Notes: a model not told the origin generated them from the letters alone. A stretch of DNA of 64,000 nucleotides from Shewanella pneumatophori (GCF_023283895.1 NZ_JAKILB010000017.1:25126-89125); one strand, 5' to 3'; counted from the stretch's first letter, positions 54,801-63,707 are shown. Program-made: numbers and translations.

Positions 54801-54829
54801 ATCCCTGCCCGAAACGGTAGGGATTTTTT
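54801..54829 (+). terminator. Terminator of the DUF481 gene
   Basis: ATCCCTGCC (54801-54809) pairs with GGTAGGGAT (54815-54823) with one G:T pair, followed by six T. The rest of the gap to 55111 is AT-rich without a visible gene or clear operator. Confidence 0.85.
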
Positions 54830-55111
54830 ATATCCCAATTCAACAGCAAATTGCACAAATCAAACTTATACCGACTCACCGCCTCTAAAAATAATGGATT
54901 TTTAGTTGAGAACGCACATACATACAAGCGTTTGAATTAGCTACCGTTCAACAAAAATTTCAATAGTTAAGCTTATCACTGCTGTTTAATTCACTGCATT
55001 ATCCCTAAGCACATCAGCTTGTTAATAAAATGTTGTCCACATTTCACATTGTTTATCTTGTACGTCAGTGCAATCTAAGAAATGCATAATAACAATAATT
55101 TTGGAGACGCT

Positions 55112-57763
55112 ATGCTCAACAAGAAACCTTCATGGCTGATGCCCACAATCATCGCCACTGCAGTGGCATTAAGCTTAGGCGCTTGTTCATCTGATGATGA
55201 CGACGCCCCAGTAGATGAAAACACTGAAGCCGTGACCCCAACTCCTGAACCTGGCCCCACCTTTCCCGAAGGTGCCATCATGATTGAAGATGGCGAAAAC
55301 CTCACTACTCGAATACAAGAAGCGCTTATTAACGCCCAAAGTGGTGACGTATTAGTGCTGCCAAAAGGTACTTTCGAAATAGAGTCGACCTTATTATTTG
55401 ATGGTGATGTTGACGGTGACGGCAGCTTTGCCAAAAACGTCACTATTATGGGATACGGCATGGAAGAGACGGTACTCGACTTTTCTAACGCCAACTCAGG
55501 CGACGGTATTTTTGTGCAAAATGCCCTCAATATCATTATTCAAGATCTGTCGGTCAACGAAGCCAAAAACAATGGTATTAAGCTTAAAAACACCAACGGT
55601 ATTATACTGCGCCGCTTAGCCACAGTGTGGGAGGGTGAGCTTGATGAAGGTAACGGCGCCTACGGCCTTTACCCTGTTGAGTGTGAAAATATCCTGATTG
55701 AAGACACTTATGTGCGCGGTAGTGCCGATGCAGGTATTTATGTCGGTCAATCACAATATATTGTTGTGCGCCGCAATATCGCCAAAGAAAACGTCGCCGG
55801 TATTGAGATTGAAAACTCAAAATATGCCGACGTCTACGACAATGAAGCCATGGGTAATACTGGTGGTATTTTAGTGTTTGATTTACCTATTGGTAACCAT
55901 AGATACGGCTCAAGTGTGCGTATTTTTAATAACAAAGTATATGATAACAATACTAAAAACTTTGCGAATGCATCAGCAAACCCAGCTGGTGTACACATTG
56001 TACCGCCGGGTACAGGTATGATTATTCTCTCAACCGATGATGTTGAGATCTTTAATAATGAAATTACCAATCACGACACCATGGGCGTTACTATTTCGAG
56101 CTTCTTTATCGCCGAGCCAGATATCTCTGCATTTGTGGCCAACTATGGCCAACCAGGTCAGCCAATTGAAGATGGTTGGCGCCCAACGCCGCGCAATATC
56201 TATCTGCACGGCAATAAGATTGAAGGTTTCGGTCAAAAGCCGAATGGTTACCTTATTGATGACATTATCAAAGGTTATCTGTTTACCCATGGCAAATTTC
56301 CCGGCGTCTTATATGACGGCCTAGGTGAACTGCTATCCAATAACGGCACCGCGGCTTACTTAGGTCTGCAAGAACTGCCATTTGCAGCTGACGGCAGTGA
56401 CAATGTGTGTGCGTCAGATAACGGCGACGTATCATTTGGCCGCTTATATGCAAATGACAATACCGACACCAACAGCCCAGAGTTTCTATTTGAAGACAGC
56501 CAAACTGACATCATGAACTGTCAACAAGTTAGCTTACCCGTGCATACAGTGACCTTTGGCGATCAAATCTTTGGTTGTGGCGTTGATGACGACACCGCAG
56601 GCTGTGACGGCGGTAATCTCGTTGGCGGCGGTGGCAGTATTGGTGAAGGTGAAGGCGGACTTGAAGGCGATGGTGATTTAAGCCTTTGTGTCGCTGAAGG
56701 CTCAAACGCTTCATGGGATGCACTACTCAAGGCCAACTGCCCTAACCTATCTGACTATAATCTATTTGCAGATATGCAAGATCCAACCAGCGCGCCTCAC
56801 TCTGGTGGAATGCCATATGATCTTAATACACCGTTATTTACCGATTACTCGAGTAAATACCGCTATGTATTTGTACCTGAGGGAACTAAAGCTGATTACT
56901 CAGCCACTGAATCAATGGACTTTCCTGTCGGTACTGTCATCGTTAAATCGTTTGCGCTACCTATGGACACCAGCAAACGTGGCCTAGCGAATGAGGATCT
57001 GATTGAAACTCGCTTGCTTATTCACCGTGAAACCGGCTGGACTGCGCTGCCTTATGTGTGGAACGCTGAAAAGTCTGATGCTGTGCTGGCAAAAGCTGGT
57101 GCGATTCAAGGTAAGAGTGTGATGCACAATGGCACCGACATGAGCTTTGATTATGTTGTGCCTAGCATGAACCAGTGTAAACAGTGTCACCAGTACAAAC
57201 CTGATGCCGACAGCCCTGCGAAGTTTGTGCCTATTGGCCCTAAAGCGCGCCATCTTAATAAAGATTACGCCTATAGCGACGGTAGCATGAATCAGCTACT
57301 TAAGTGGCAAGCAGCTGGGATTTTACAAGGTGTGCCTGATGTAACCAGTATAGATACAGTTCCGGCATACAATGACGGTGATGAAGCAACAGTTAGCCAG
57401 ATGTCTGATGCGGCATTAATGGACGCTGCCAAGGGATATTTAGATATCAACTGTGCCCATTGTCACCGCCCAGAGGGGAACGCCTCTAATACCGGTTTGA
57501 AGCTTGAGTACTGGCGCTCCTACGCAGAAGATGCAGGTCTGTCTCACGGTACCTGTAAGTCACCAGTGGCTTATGGTGGCGGCGCATTAGGTTTTGATAT
57601 CGTGCCGGGTAAGCCAGAAGAATCAATTCTGCACTTTAGAATGGAATCGAATGATCCGGGTGACAGAATGCCTGAAATTGGCCGCAGTTTGTCACACGCT
57701 GAAGGTGTCGCGCTCATCAACGAGTGGATTAAGCGTTTACCAGAAGCAAGCTGCTCAAACTAG
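55112..57763 (+). CDS. Lipoprotein fusing a parallel beta-helix to a diheme cytochrome c domain
   Basis: An 883-residue lipoprotein; ATG 55112 has GGAG upstream and gives the lipobox LSLGACSS, which the ATG at 55082 does not improve. Residues about 45-495 form a right-handed beta-helix (IFVQNALNIIIQDLSV; NNGIKLKNTNGIILRRLAT; AGIYVGQSQYIVVRRNIA; EIFNNEITNHDTMGVTISS). A Gly/Glu-rich linker follows (about 500-522, GGGGSIGEGEGGLEGDGD). Residues about 523-883 are a cytochrome domain of the SO2930/HNE_0200 type with heme motifs CKQCH (C689) and CAHCH (C781). This type is usually, as I recall, a separate gene next to the beta-helix gene. It is probably periplasmic-facing or surface-anchored; electron partner unknown. 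Confidence 0.85.
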   Translation: MLNKKPSWLMPTIIATAVALSLGACSSDDDDAPVDENTEAVTPTPEPGPTFPEGAIMIEDGENLTTRIQEALINAQSGDVLVLPKGTFEIESTLLFDGDVDGDGSFAKNVTIMGYGMEETVLDFSNANSGDGIFVQNALNIIIQDLSVNEAKNNGIKLKNTNGIILRRLATVWEGELDEGNGAYGLYPVECENILIEDTYVRGSADAGIYVGQSQYIVVRRNIAKENVAGIEIENSKYADVYDNEAMGNTGGILVFDLPIGNHRYGSSVRIFNNKVYDNNTKNFANASANPAGVHIVPPGTGMIILSTDDVEIFNNEITNHDTMGVTISSFFIAEPDISAFVANYGQPGQPIEDGWRPTPRNIYLHGNKIEGFGQKPNGYLIDDIIKGYLFTHGKFPGVLYDGLGELLSNNGTAAYLGLQELPFAADGSDNVCASDNGDVSFGRLYANDNTDTNSPEFLFEDSQTDIMNCQQVSLPVHTVTFGDQIFGCGVDDDTAGCDGGNLVGGGGSIGEGEGGLEGDGDLSLCVAEGSNASWDALLKANCPNLSDYNLFADMQDPTSAPHSGGMPYDLNTPLFTDYSSKYRYVFVPEGTKADYSATESMDFPVGTVIVKSFALPMDTSKRGLANEDLIETRLLIHRETGWTALPYVWNAEKSDAVLAKAGAIQGKSVMHNGTDMSFDYVVPSMNQCKQCHQYKPDADSPAKFVPIGPKARHLNKDYAYSDGSMNQLLKWQAAGILQGVPDVTSIDTVPAYNDGDEATVSQMSDAALMDAAKGYLDINCAHCHRPEGNASNTGLKLEYWRSYAEDAGLSHGTCKSPVAYGGGALGFDIVPGKPEESILHFRMESNDPGDRMPEIGRSLSHAEGVALINEWIKRLPEASCSN

Positions 57764-57815
57764 CGACTCACTAAGTTAAACCTATAAAGCTATTGAAATA
57801 GCGATATACAAAAGC

Positions 57816-57842
57816 AAAGGCCGGCAAATGTCGGCCTTTTTT
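57816..57842 (+). terminator. Terminator between the two diheme genes
   Basis: AAAGGCCG (57816-57823) pairs with CGGCCTTT (57832-57839) plus an inner G:T, loop CAAATG, T-run to 57842. The second diheme gene therefore may be under separate control. Confidence 0.88.
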
Positions 57843-57876
57843 AACCGCAATAACTCCAATAAATGGAGATTTATTT

Positions 57877-59070
57877 ATGCGCATACCGATTTCAGTTATC
57901 GTCATTACTCTACTTTTCTTAACCACCGGCTGCGGTGGCTCAGATGAACAAGTACAAACAACTGTTGATGCTAGCCAGCCAGATCCAGCTCCTGAACCGA
58001 CGCCTGAGCCAACACCCGATCCCTCATCTAGCTGCAACGCCACCACTACAGAAGTAAACTGGAATGCCTTGATGGAGCAAGATTGCGAGTCACTGTCGCA
58101 GTACGGTTTGTTTGTTGACCCAAGTATTCCCACCAGCTCAGCAGTATCACCGGGGTTAAGTTACCATCTAGCAACCGAGCTATTTTCAAACTACGCCAAT
58201 AAGCACCGTTTTATCTTTGTACCTACAGGTAAAAGCATCGAGTTTGATCCAACTGCTACTTTTGACATGCCAGTCGGCACGGTTTTAGTAAAAACGTTTT
58301 CGTTACCATTTGATACTCAAGTTAGTGGCGCCAATAACGAAGTGTTAATCGAAACTCGACTATTAATTCATAGAGAGACTGGCTGGACAACGCTGTCCTA
58401 CCTTTGGCAAAACGGCGACGCTATACTGCAAGTTGCCGGTAAAGATGTGGCCCATACACTTAACCATAAAGGTCAAAGTCAGAGCTTTGCTTACCACGTC
58501 CCTAGCCGCGCCGAATGTAAGCTTTGTCATCAAACCAGCAGCGATAGCAGTAAAATTGAACCTATTGGCTTAAAAGCGCACCTGCTTAATCGAACCATCA
58601 CTAATCAAGGGGCGCAAATTAATCAGCTACAACTCTGGCAGCAGCAAGGACTATTACAAGGCTTGCCACAGCTTAACGAGGTTGGCAAAACCTACGATAT
58701 TTTTGATGAGTCAGCGCCGCTTACCGCAAGAGCCAAAGGCTATTTAGATATTAACTGCGCTCATTGCCATAACCCGCAAGGCTTTGCCAGCATATCGGGA
58801 TTAAGGCTAGGCTTTTATGTGGACCACACCAGCTTTGAATATGGGATCTGTAAACAGCCGCCGGGTTGGGATGGCGGTGAGCGCGGATTATCTTACGATA
58901 TTATTCCCGGTGACGGTGAGCACTCGATATTGGTGTATAGGCAAGAACTTAACCAGCCCAAAGACAGAATGCCACCCATTGGCCGTTCAATCGCTCATAC
59001 AGACGCGGTTGCACTTATCAAGCAGTGGATAGATGAAATGCCCGCAGAGCTAGCAAATTGCCAGCAATGA
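57877..59070 (+). CDS. Diheme c-type cytochrome lipoprotein (SO2930-like)
   Basis: A 397-residue lipoprotein (LLFLTTGCGGSDEQ lipobox), then a Pro/Glu/Thr/Asp linker (PDPAPEPTPEPTPDPSSS) and the same domain as the C-terminal part of the preceding protein. Shared segments include FDMPVGTVLVKTFSLPFDTQ, VLIETRLLIHRETGWTTL and RAKGYLDINCAHCHNPQG. Heme motifs are CKLCH (C214) and CAHCH (C294). It looks like the product of a duplication in which one copy became fused to the beta-helix. GGAG nine bases before ATG. Electron transfer in the cell envelope is likely, with role unknown. Confidence 0.85.
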   Translation: MRIPISVIVITLLFLTTGCGGSDEQVQTTVDASQPDPAPEPTPEPTPDPSSSCNATTTEVNWNALMEQDCESLSQYGLFVDPSIPTSSAVSPGLSYHLATELFSNYANKHRFIFVPTGKSIEFDPTATFDMPVGTVLVKTFSLPFDTQVSGANNEVLIETRLLIHRETGWTTLSYLWQNGDAILQVAGKDVAHTLNHKGQSQSFAYHVPSRAECKLCHQTSSDSSKIEPIGLKAHLLNRTITNQGAQINQLQLWQQQGLLQGLPQLNEVGKTYDIFDESAPLTARAKGYLDINCAHCHNPQGFASISGLRLGFYVDHTSFEYGICKQPPGWDGGERGLSYDIIPGDGEHSILVYRQELNQPKDRMPPIGRSIAHTDAVALIKQWIDEMPAELANCQQ

Positions 59071-59129
59071 ACCACCTAAATATAAATGAAGTCGAGCTTA
59101 TACAATTACAAACACAAACGAGATAAAAC

Positions 59130-60170
59130 CTAAGATGATGACTCAGCCACTAGTGGTCGATTTAAGCGATGAAAATGTCCAGGGGGATGACCAATCCAAT
59201 GTTTGAAGCTTTGGCGAAAATGGCTCACTTCGCCAAAGCCCATTAAGTCAGATATTTCATCTATCGAGTAATCGCTAGTTAAGATCAAATCAATAGCCAT
59301 TTGGCAGCGCACTTGATCCACCAGCTTTTGATAGCTGGTATTAGCCGCCGCCAGCTTACGTCTTAAAGTTCTTGCACTAATATTTTGCAGCTCTGCCATC
59401 GCGTCCATACACGGCAAATCTGGTGCTTGTTGACGTAAAATATTTAATAGCTCAGATATATAGGATGACTCTACATCTAACTGCTGTTGATTCAGAGGTT
59501 GCTCAAACGGGTAAGTCAGTGGCAAATCAAGATACTCATGGGCAATCGACCACTCAAAAAATTCAGCATCAAACTCAACTTCAGCACCGGCTTTAACCGC
59601 TAAGAAACTGGCGTCTCTGCAGGGCTCAGCTAACGCAATATGGCTTAATAGTATTGGCTGTGCCGTTAACTCTTTAGCAAAGGCTAACAGCGAGCAAATG
59701 CTGTGCTGAAATTGACAGCTATAGCGCTCAAGTTCAACTTTATTAGTATTGAGCCAGCGCACATGTAAACGGCCCAAATCATTTCTAATCAGGGTATCTG
59801 AAAAGCTGCCGACCAGTTCAGGGTGAGCAATGGCAAACTGTAAGCAATCACCTAAAGTATTAAACTTGGCTAAGTAAGGCTGCAACACATCTAATTCGAC
59901 CACTTTATAGCGACTTGCGGCTTTAGCTGCAATTTCAGGATCTTGGCTTAACCTGCGGATAAAACTCATGGCGTAATCAACTTGCCACACATAAACAAAT
60001 TCACTCGACCTAAGCGCAGCGTTGTCTAAGCCAATATCGGCATAAAGCTGCTCAACATGCTCCATAGCAAAGTTGTCAGCTAAATAATTGATTAAGTTTT
60101 TGAGTTCATAAGCAGGATACGACTGATCCCCTACTCGCATATTGGGTTTGTAGCTGCAGATCTGTTGCAT
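59130..60170 (-). CDS. AraC-family transcriptional regulator
   Basis: A 346-residue regulator. The N-terminal 200 residues are an arabinose-binding-type sensor domain as in OruR/ArgR-like AraC proteins (SRYKVVELDVLQPYLAKFNT; HIALAEPCRDASFLAVKAGA). The C-terminal AraC helix-turn-helix pair is QNISARTLRRKLAAANTSYQ and DYSIDEISDLMGFGEVSHFR, ending SFKHWIGHPPGHFHRL. It faces the diheme genes convergently, 60 bases away, and is the obvious candidate regulator of that pair. Ligand unknown. Confidence 0.9.
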   Translation of the reverse strand: MQQICSYKPNMRVGDQSYPAYELKNLINYLADNFAMEHVEQLYADIGLDNAALRSSEFVYVWQVDYAMSFIRRLSQDPEIAAKAASRYKVVELDVLQPYLAKFNTLGDCLQFAIAHPELVGSFSDTLIRNDLGRLHVRWLNTNKVELERYSCQFQHSICSLLAFAKELTAQPILLSHIALAEPCRDASFLAVKAGAEVEFDAEFFEWSIAHEYLDLPLTYPFEQPLNQQQLDVESSYISELLNILRQQAPDLPCMDAMAELQNISARTLRRKLAAANTSYQKLVDQVRCQMAIDLILTSDYSIDEISDLMGFGEVSHFRQSFKHWIGHPPGHFHRLNRPLVAESSS

Positions 60171-60292
60171 TGCACTCGATAACTGATGAACGGTAATAAT
60201 ATTTTTAGCGGATCTAAATAAGAATTAATAGCCTTTTATTAATTTAAACTTAAAAATATCGTAGCCATTGAATAAAGCTTGTCTGCCTTTTT

Positions 60293-60469
60293 ATGTTTGT
60301 CACAAGCAAGCCTGAGCGACTTGCAGATCGACTTATCAATTGCCCCTCTGCGGATGTTCGGGTACAGGCGATCAGCGCTGAAAGTGCAAATATCACAAGT
60401 ACAAGAACAATGACTTGGATGGTAGCAATAAGTAGCTGGTTAGATTATTTAATAAAGCATACTTTTTAA
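60293..60469 (+). CDS. Possible small protein, 58 residues
   Basis: ATG 60293 opens a frame reading MFVTSKPERLADRLINCPSA, DVRVQAISAESANITSTRTM and TWMVAISSWLDYLIKHTF. The composition is protein-like and the C-terminal half looks like an amphipathic helix or membrane segment. No good ribosome site precedes it, and I recognise no family. It lies in the 390-base gap between the AraC gene and the dapA-like gene, and may be the tail of a lost gene. Confidence 0.3.
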   Translation: MFVTSKPERLADRLINCPSADVRVQAISAESANITSTRTMTWMVAISSWLDYLIKHTF

Positions 60470-60514
60470 TGCCAAAAGCAAAACAGAAATAAACCAGAAA
60501 TAGAGATAGAGATA

Positions 60515-60540
60515 GAAAGCCCCGTAAAAACGGCGCTTTC
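60515..60540 (-). terminator. Terminator of the dihydrodipicolinate-synthase-like gene
   Basis: GAAAGC-C-CCGT pairs with ACGG-C-GCTTTC around an A-rich loop (one C:C mismatch), 20 bases past the stop. A short AGATAG repeat lies beside it. Confidence 0.65.
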
Positions 60541-60561
60541 ATTTTTGAAGGTTTGCGAGGA

Positions 60562-61533
60562 TTACTCAGCTAAGCCTAAAACTGCAAGTCTTTCTTTCGC
60601 TAGAAGGTATCTTGCGCGAACATCATCAATTTGCTCTTGAGTTAGCTGCTTCCCAAGAGTACGAAGACCGCCAACTGTGTCATTATGGTGAATACCAAAA
60701 GCAAACTTGAGATATTCCATAAGCAGCGGCTGAGCATCAAGGTATGAGATAGAATTCATCGCCTGAGAAATTTTGTTTGCCTCAGCCCATTCGCCATTAT
60801 TAACATACTCTTGCATAGAAACGCTGGCTTTCGGGAATATACAACCTACACCAGTAATACCACCGCATGCGCCAGCAAGCCCCGCATGTACAGTTACAGT
60901 GTCAACGCCTGCCAGAATTTTTAACTCTTTATTCTCTAACATCAGCGTTTCAATAGTTGACACATCTGTGGTTGATATTTTCAGAGCCGTGACTTCAGGT
61001 AGAGCAGCAAGTCTTCTCAGAATATCAGTTGAAAGCGCATGATATCCAGCTGCATCAGGGTTGTTATAAGGCATAATGGTTATGCCTGCTTCTTTTGCAG
61101 CAATTGCAGAAAGCTCATAGTAGGCATACATTTCTTCATCAGAAGGCGCTTGCTTCGTTTTTGGTGGCATCACCATTACGGTATCCACTCCAACTGTCGC
61201 AAGTTCGGTAACAATAGTGGCAAGCTCTTCTTTCGTTTCAGCCGCAGCACCACTGATTAATGGAACATTATATTGTTTAGCAACATCAGAAAGGGCTTTA
61301 AGTAAAGCAAGGCGCTGATCAGAGCTTAAGTAGCTATTCTCACCTAGAGTGCCGGAGCCAACAAGGCCACCCATTCGACTTCCGCCCTTACCTTGAACTT
61401 CCAAAATATCTGCAGCGTATTTTTGTGTTGCTTCAAGGTCTATTTCAAGGGTGCCGGATCCTGACTCTTTTAGCCATGTAAACACCGCCGGCATAACCGT
61501 ATAGCGCCAATCTGTGTTATTTGCTTCCATCAT
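60562..61533 (-). CDS. Dihydrodipicolinate synthase family protein (class I lyase)
   Basis: A 323-residue DapA/NAL-superfamily barrel. The catalytic Tyr is in TIMPYNNPDAAGYHAL and the Schiff-base Lys in EVTALKISTTDVS; GLVGSGTLGENSYLSSDQRL is the substrate-carboxylate loop in a variant form. It condenses or splits a pyruvate-type substrate, but true DapA, N-acetylneuraminate lyase and sugar-acid aldolases cannot be separated here; the altered GGTTGE loop argues against DapA proper. AAAAGG precedes two adjacent ATG codons (61533 and 61530). It is a single gene at the edge of the accessory region. Confidence 0.82.
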   Translation of the reverse strand: MMEANNTDWRYTVMPAVFTWLKESGSGTLEIDLEATQKYAADILEVQGKGGSRMGGLVGSGTLGENSYLSSDQRLALLKALSDVAKQYNVPLISGAAAETKEELATIVTELATVGVDTVMVMPPKTKQAPSDEEMYAYYELSAIAAKEAGITIMPYNNPDAAGYHALSTDILRRLAALPEVTALKISTTDVSTIETLMLENKELKILAGVDTVTVHAGLAGACGGITGVGCIFPKASVSMQEYVNNGEWAEANKISQAMNSISYLDAQPLLMEYLKFAFGIHHNDTVGGLRTLGKQLTQEQIDDVRARYLLAKERLAVLGLAE

Positions 61534-62039
61534 GTTACCTTTTTATTGAAAATTACATCACATAGAATTAATTGTATAAAATATACCAAACAAAATACGT
61601 AAGTTAAACCCCTTTCGGCAAACCAAGGCCTTATTGGTAACAAACAATCTGTGAAACTGGAGGTTCTGCTGCAATACTAAAACACATGCACATAGGTTGT
61701 GTCATTAAATGCTGCTGTTAAATAATGCTCCCTTACCTGCAATTTGACCGTCCGTGACATGATGCAAGATGGCCAAGTCATTAATGTTCAGGTAGGAGTA
61801 ATCAAGCTTTTCTTTCAACGCACAAGGTTTGGCTTAACTCACTGGCAAGCTGCTAATATCTAAGCCACTGAAGTGGTTACACTTTCAGCTACTGGCTAAC
61901 TCTAACACGAAATCTTTACCATCAAATCTCTAACACCAAGTGCTGAGCTTTCAACAATGTGAGTTAGCCTTGGAATGAAGGGTTATTATATTTTTGGGTA
62001 GCGCTATCTGATAGCGAATTATGAATTGCACCTTCATTG
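61534..62039. other. Intergenic region at the start of the accessory segment
   Basis: About 500 bases without a credible gene. A perfect 15-base palindrome (CGCTATC-T-GATAGCG, 62002-62016) and a small CCACT/AGTGG dyad at 61865-61876 are visible. The 61534-61600 part must hold the promoter of the minus-strand gene before it. Confidence 0.45.
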
Positions 62040-62217
62040 TTACTAATCGCCTGCAGCGGGCGCATGTGCAGACACTGCCGTGACACGCTGCAAGTCCATC
62101 CCTGGAAGCTCAGCCATGACGTCCATGTCATGGACGGTCACAGCCGTATCTACACTGGATATTTGGCGTACTCATTTAGGCTAATCGTTTTTGGGTGTAA
62201 CTTGAAAATGCCCCAAA
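62040..62217 (+). repeat. Intergenic repeat, copy 1
   Basis: It starts TTACTAATCGCCTGCAGCGG and includes GACACGCTGCAAGTCCATC, CTGGAAGCTCAGCCATGAC, GTCATGGACGGTCAC, GCCGTATCTACACT, GATATTTGGCGTACT and AAAATGCCCC. All of these recur in copy 2. Several small palindromes suggest a MITE- or REP-like non-coding element. No coding frame of note. Confidence 0.8.
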
Positions 62218-62298
62218 ACGTGTTTAGCTTCGAATGAAAGTTGATTACATTTTGTATTGTTGCTACATAATGGCGTGTTTGAATTTGTAGCTACTTAG

Positions 62299-62596
62299 TT
62301 ATCAATCGCCTGCAGCGGCGTATGTGCAGATACTGCCGCGACACGCTACAAGTCCATCTGACCTCCAAGGATGGAGGAAATGCCAAATTCTGTATGGAAC
62401 AGAATTCGCCTTGGAAGCTCGGCCATGACGAATAGCATCCCTGCTAAAAGGCCAGTTCGGCATCCTGCCTCTCGTTCGAAAACTTGATAACATCGTTATC
62501 TCTCACCTTGTCATGGACGGTCACGGCCGCATCTACACTTGATATTTGGCGTACTTATTTGGCTGAGAGGTTTGGTTTCTAAATTAAAAATGCCCC
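62299..62596 (+). repeat. Intergenic repeat, copy 2 with two inserted modules
   Basis: The same blocks as copy 1 in the same order and orientation. A module with hairpins CCTCC/GGAGG and AATTCTGT/ACAGAATT (about 62360-62410) is added between the CCATC and CTTGGAAGCTC blocks. A second module of about 80 bases lies before GTCATGGACGGTCACGGCCG. Copy 2 therefore looks like the fuller form and copy 1 a shortened one. Confidence 0.8.
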
Positions 62597-62828
62597 GGAA
62601 TTATCATATAGGCCGGAACCTAATGACTTTTCTTCTTTCATGAACATTGCACTTTATGCTATGCCGGAGGTTCTTTGTTTCACTCAGACAGAGAAACAGG
62701 GAATCTGTTCGTTTTATGCTGTAAGTCATTATTAATAAAATTGTTTACTGGTAGTCTTGAGTGATAAAAGTATTGGTGAACTGTTCTTATTAAGACCGTT
62801 CTCATTCAGAATTCAGCCTAATATACTG

Positions 62829-63701
62829 TTATGCATATAAGAGAAAATTGATGTCAATTTCAGATAAAAACCGGAAAATCCTTTGGGGCAAATCCGGAAA
62901 TAAATGTGCTATGTGTCGGCACACGTTGGTGTTCGAAAGCACTAGCAATGACTCTGAGTCAGTTGTTGGTGAAGAGTGTCATATTGTTTCTGGTGCTAAG
63001 AGCGGACCTCGAAGCGACTCTAGCTTTCCAAGAGATAAAATCGATGACGTTTCAAATCTCATATTACTTTGTCGAGTTCACCACAAGCAAATAGATGATC
63101 AAGTAGAAACTTACACTCCCGACTTACTCCGAATTATTAAGTCTAATCATGAGAAGTGGGTCGAAGATAAACTTAAAGACGCCCCAAAAATCCCTAAAGT
63201 TAGGGTAGTACGAGACAAAGCGCAGATTCCTGAAAAGTTAAACGTTATTCACACGGGGAAAGAAATGTTCGGTATCTTAACAGGGTGCCTTGCAAGTTAT
63301 ATGGATTATAGTGACAACCTGTCTGATGAAGAATTAGATCTTGTCGGCTCGTTCTTACAAAATGCCAAAGATTGGTCTGAGCTTGCACAAGACATGGAGC
63401 CAATCCAAAAAATTAATGCTAGTCGAGATCTTGATGCTGAATTAAGCGCTCTTCGTGAGATGGATTTGTTTGCATTTGCCGCTGTTGAAATACAAAAAAT
63501 GGTGGGTGGCATTAGTGGTGATTCTGAATTTCCAGTTCTGCACTTGACCGTTAGCAAAGCTAATGATCCTAATGTGGTTTCCGGAGAGTCGTGAAAAATA
63601 TGCATAACAAGGCAATCAAGTGTGACGCATTACACTCGGCAGTTTTGGTTTGAAGTTCAGTTGGCTTGGTGAGTTCGGTGGGGCGCACCTTATGGCTGGC
63701 G
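62829..63701 (+). mobile_element. Integron gene cassette (orphan) carrying an HNH nuclease gene
   Basis: The unit begins after G in GTTATGCATAT (62828-62838), has an ATG 22 bases later, a single gene, and then an attC site whose first arm ATATGCATAAC (63598-63608) is the exact reverse complement of the unit's own first 11 bases. That self-complementarity is expected when a circular cassette rejoins. It ends at GGCG^TTATTTG (cut between 63701 and 63702). No integrase, attI or second attC is in the window, so it seems inserted alone at a secondary GTT site. The junction TTATTTG would then be host sequence, explaining its departure from the GTTRRRY consensus. Confidence 0.75.
62851..63594 (+). 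CDS. HNH endonuclease, cassette-borne
   Basis: A 247-residue protein (ATG 62851; a TTG at 62848 is less likely). The N-terminal HNH nuclease has zinc-type cysteines C19-x-x-C22 in GNKCAMCRHTL, the EECHI motif (C43-H44) at the first catalytic His, N69 in DVSNLILLC, and C74RVHH78 with KQIDDQ. This is a complete His-Asn-His metal finger cutting DNA. The remaining 140 residues (KVRVVRDKAQIPEKLNVIHT onward) are acidic and helical and match nothing I recognise; they may sense or bind. As a single promoterless cassette gene, a defence role against foreign DNA is plausible but inferred. Confidence 0.85.
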   Translation: MSISDKNRKILWGKSGNKCAMCRHTLVFESTSNDSESVVGEECHIVSGAKSGPRSDSSFPRDKIDDVSNLILLCRVHHKQIDDQVETYTPDLLRIIKSNHEKWVEDKLKDAPKIPKVRVVRDKAQIPEKLNVIHTGKEMFGILTGCLASYMDYSDNLSDEELDLVGSFLQNAKDWSELAQDMEPIQKINASRDLDAELSALREMDLFAFAAVEIQKMVGGISGDSEFPVLHLTVSKANDPNVVSGES

Positions 63702-63707
63702 TTATTT
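63598..63707 (+). other. attC recombination site
   Basis: About 110 bases. The outer arms ATAAC and GTTAT pair, followed inward by GGCAATCAAGTGTG, which pairs imperfectly with CGCACCTTATGGC at 63684-63696. The middle is a long imperfectly palindromic G/T-rich stretch (GGCAGTTTTGGTT; GGCTTGGTGAGTTCGGTGG), the general layout of VCR-type attC sites in Vibrio and Shewanella chromosomal integrons. Confidence 0.72.

Noticed and set aside
55075..55536. 153-codon minus-strand frame over the beta-helix gene
   Set aside because: It lies fully opposite a lipoprotein gene with clear signal and domain structure, and has a low-complexity Ser/Pro composition from antisense reading.
62040..62596. Repeats at 62 kb as attC sites of a cassette array
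   Set aside because: They lack the paired ATAAC...GTTAT ends and the spacing of attC, and no gene lies between them; they align with each other as a different repeat family.
62700..62828. Second attC site upstream of the cassette
   Set aside because: Only the GTTATGC junction is present; no ATAAC arm or inverted partner was found in the 230 bases before it.
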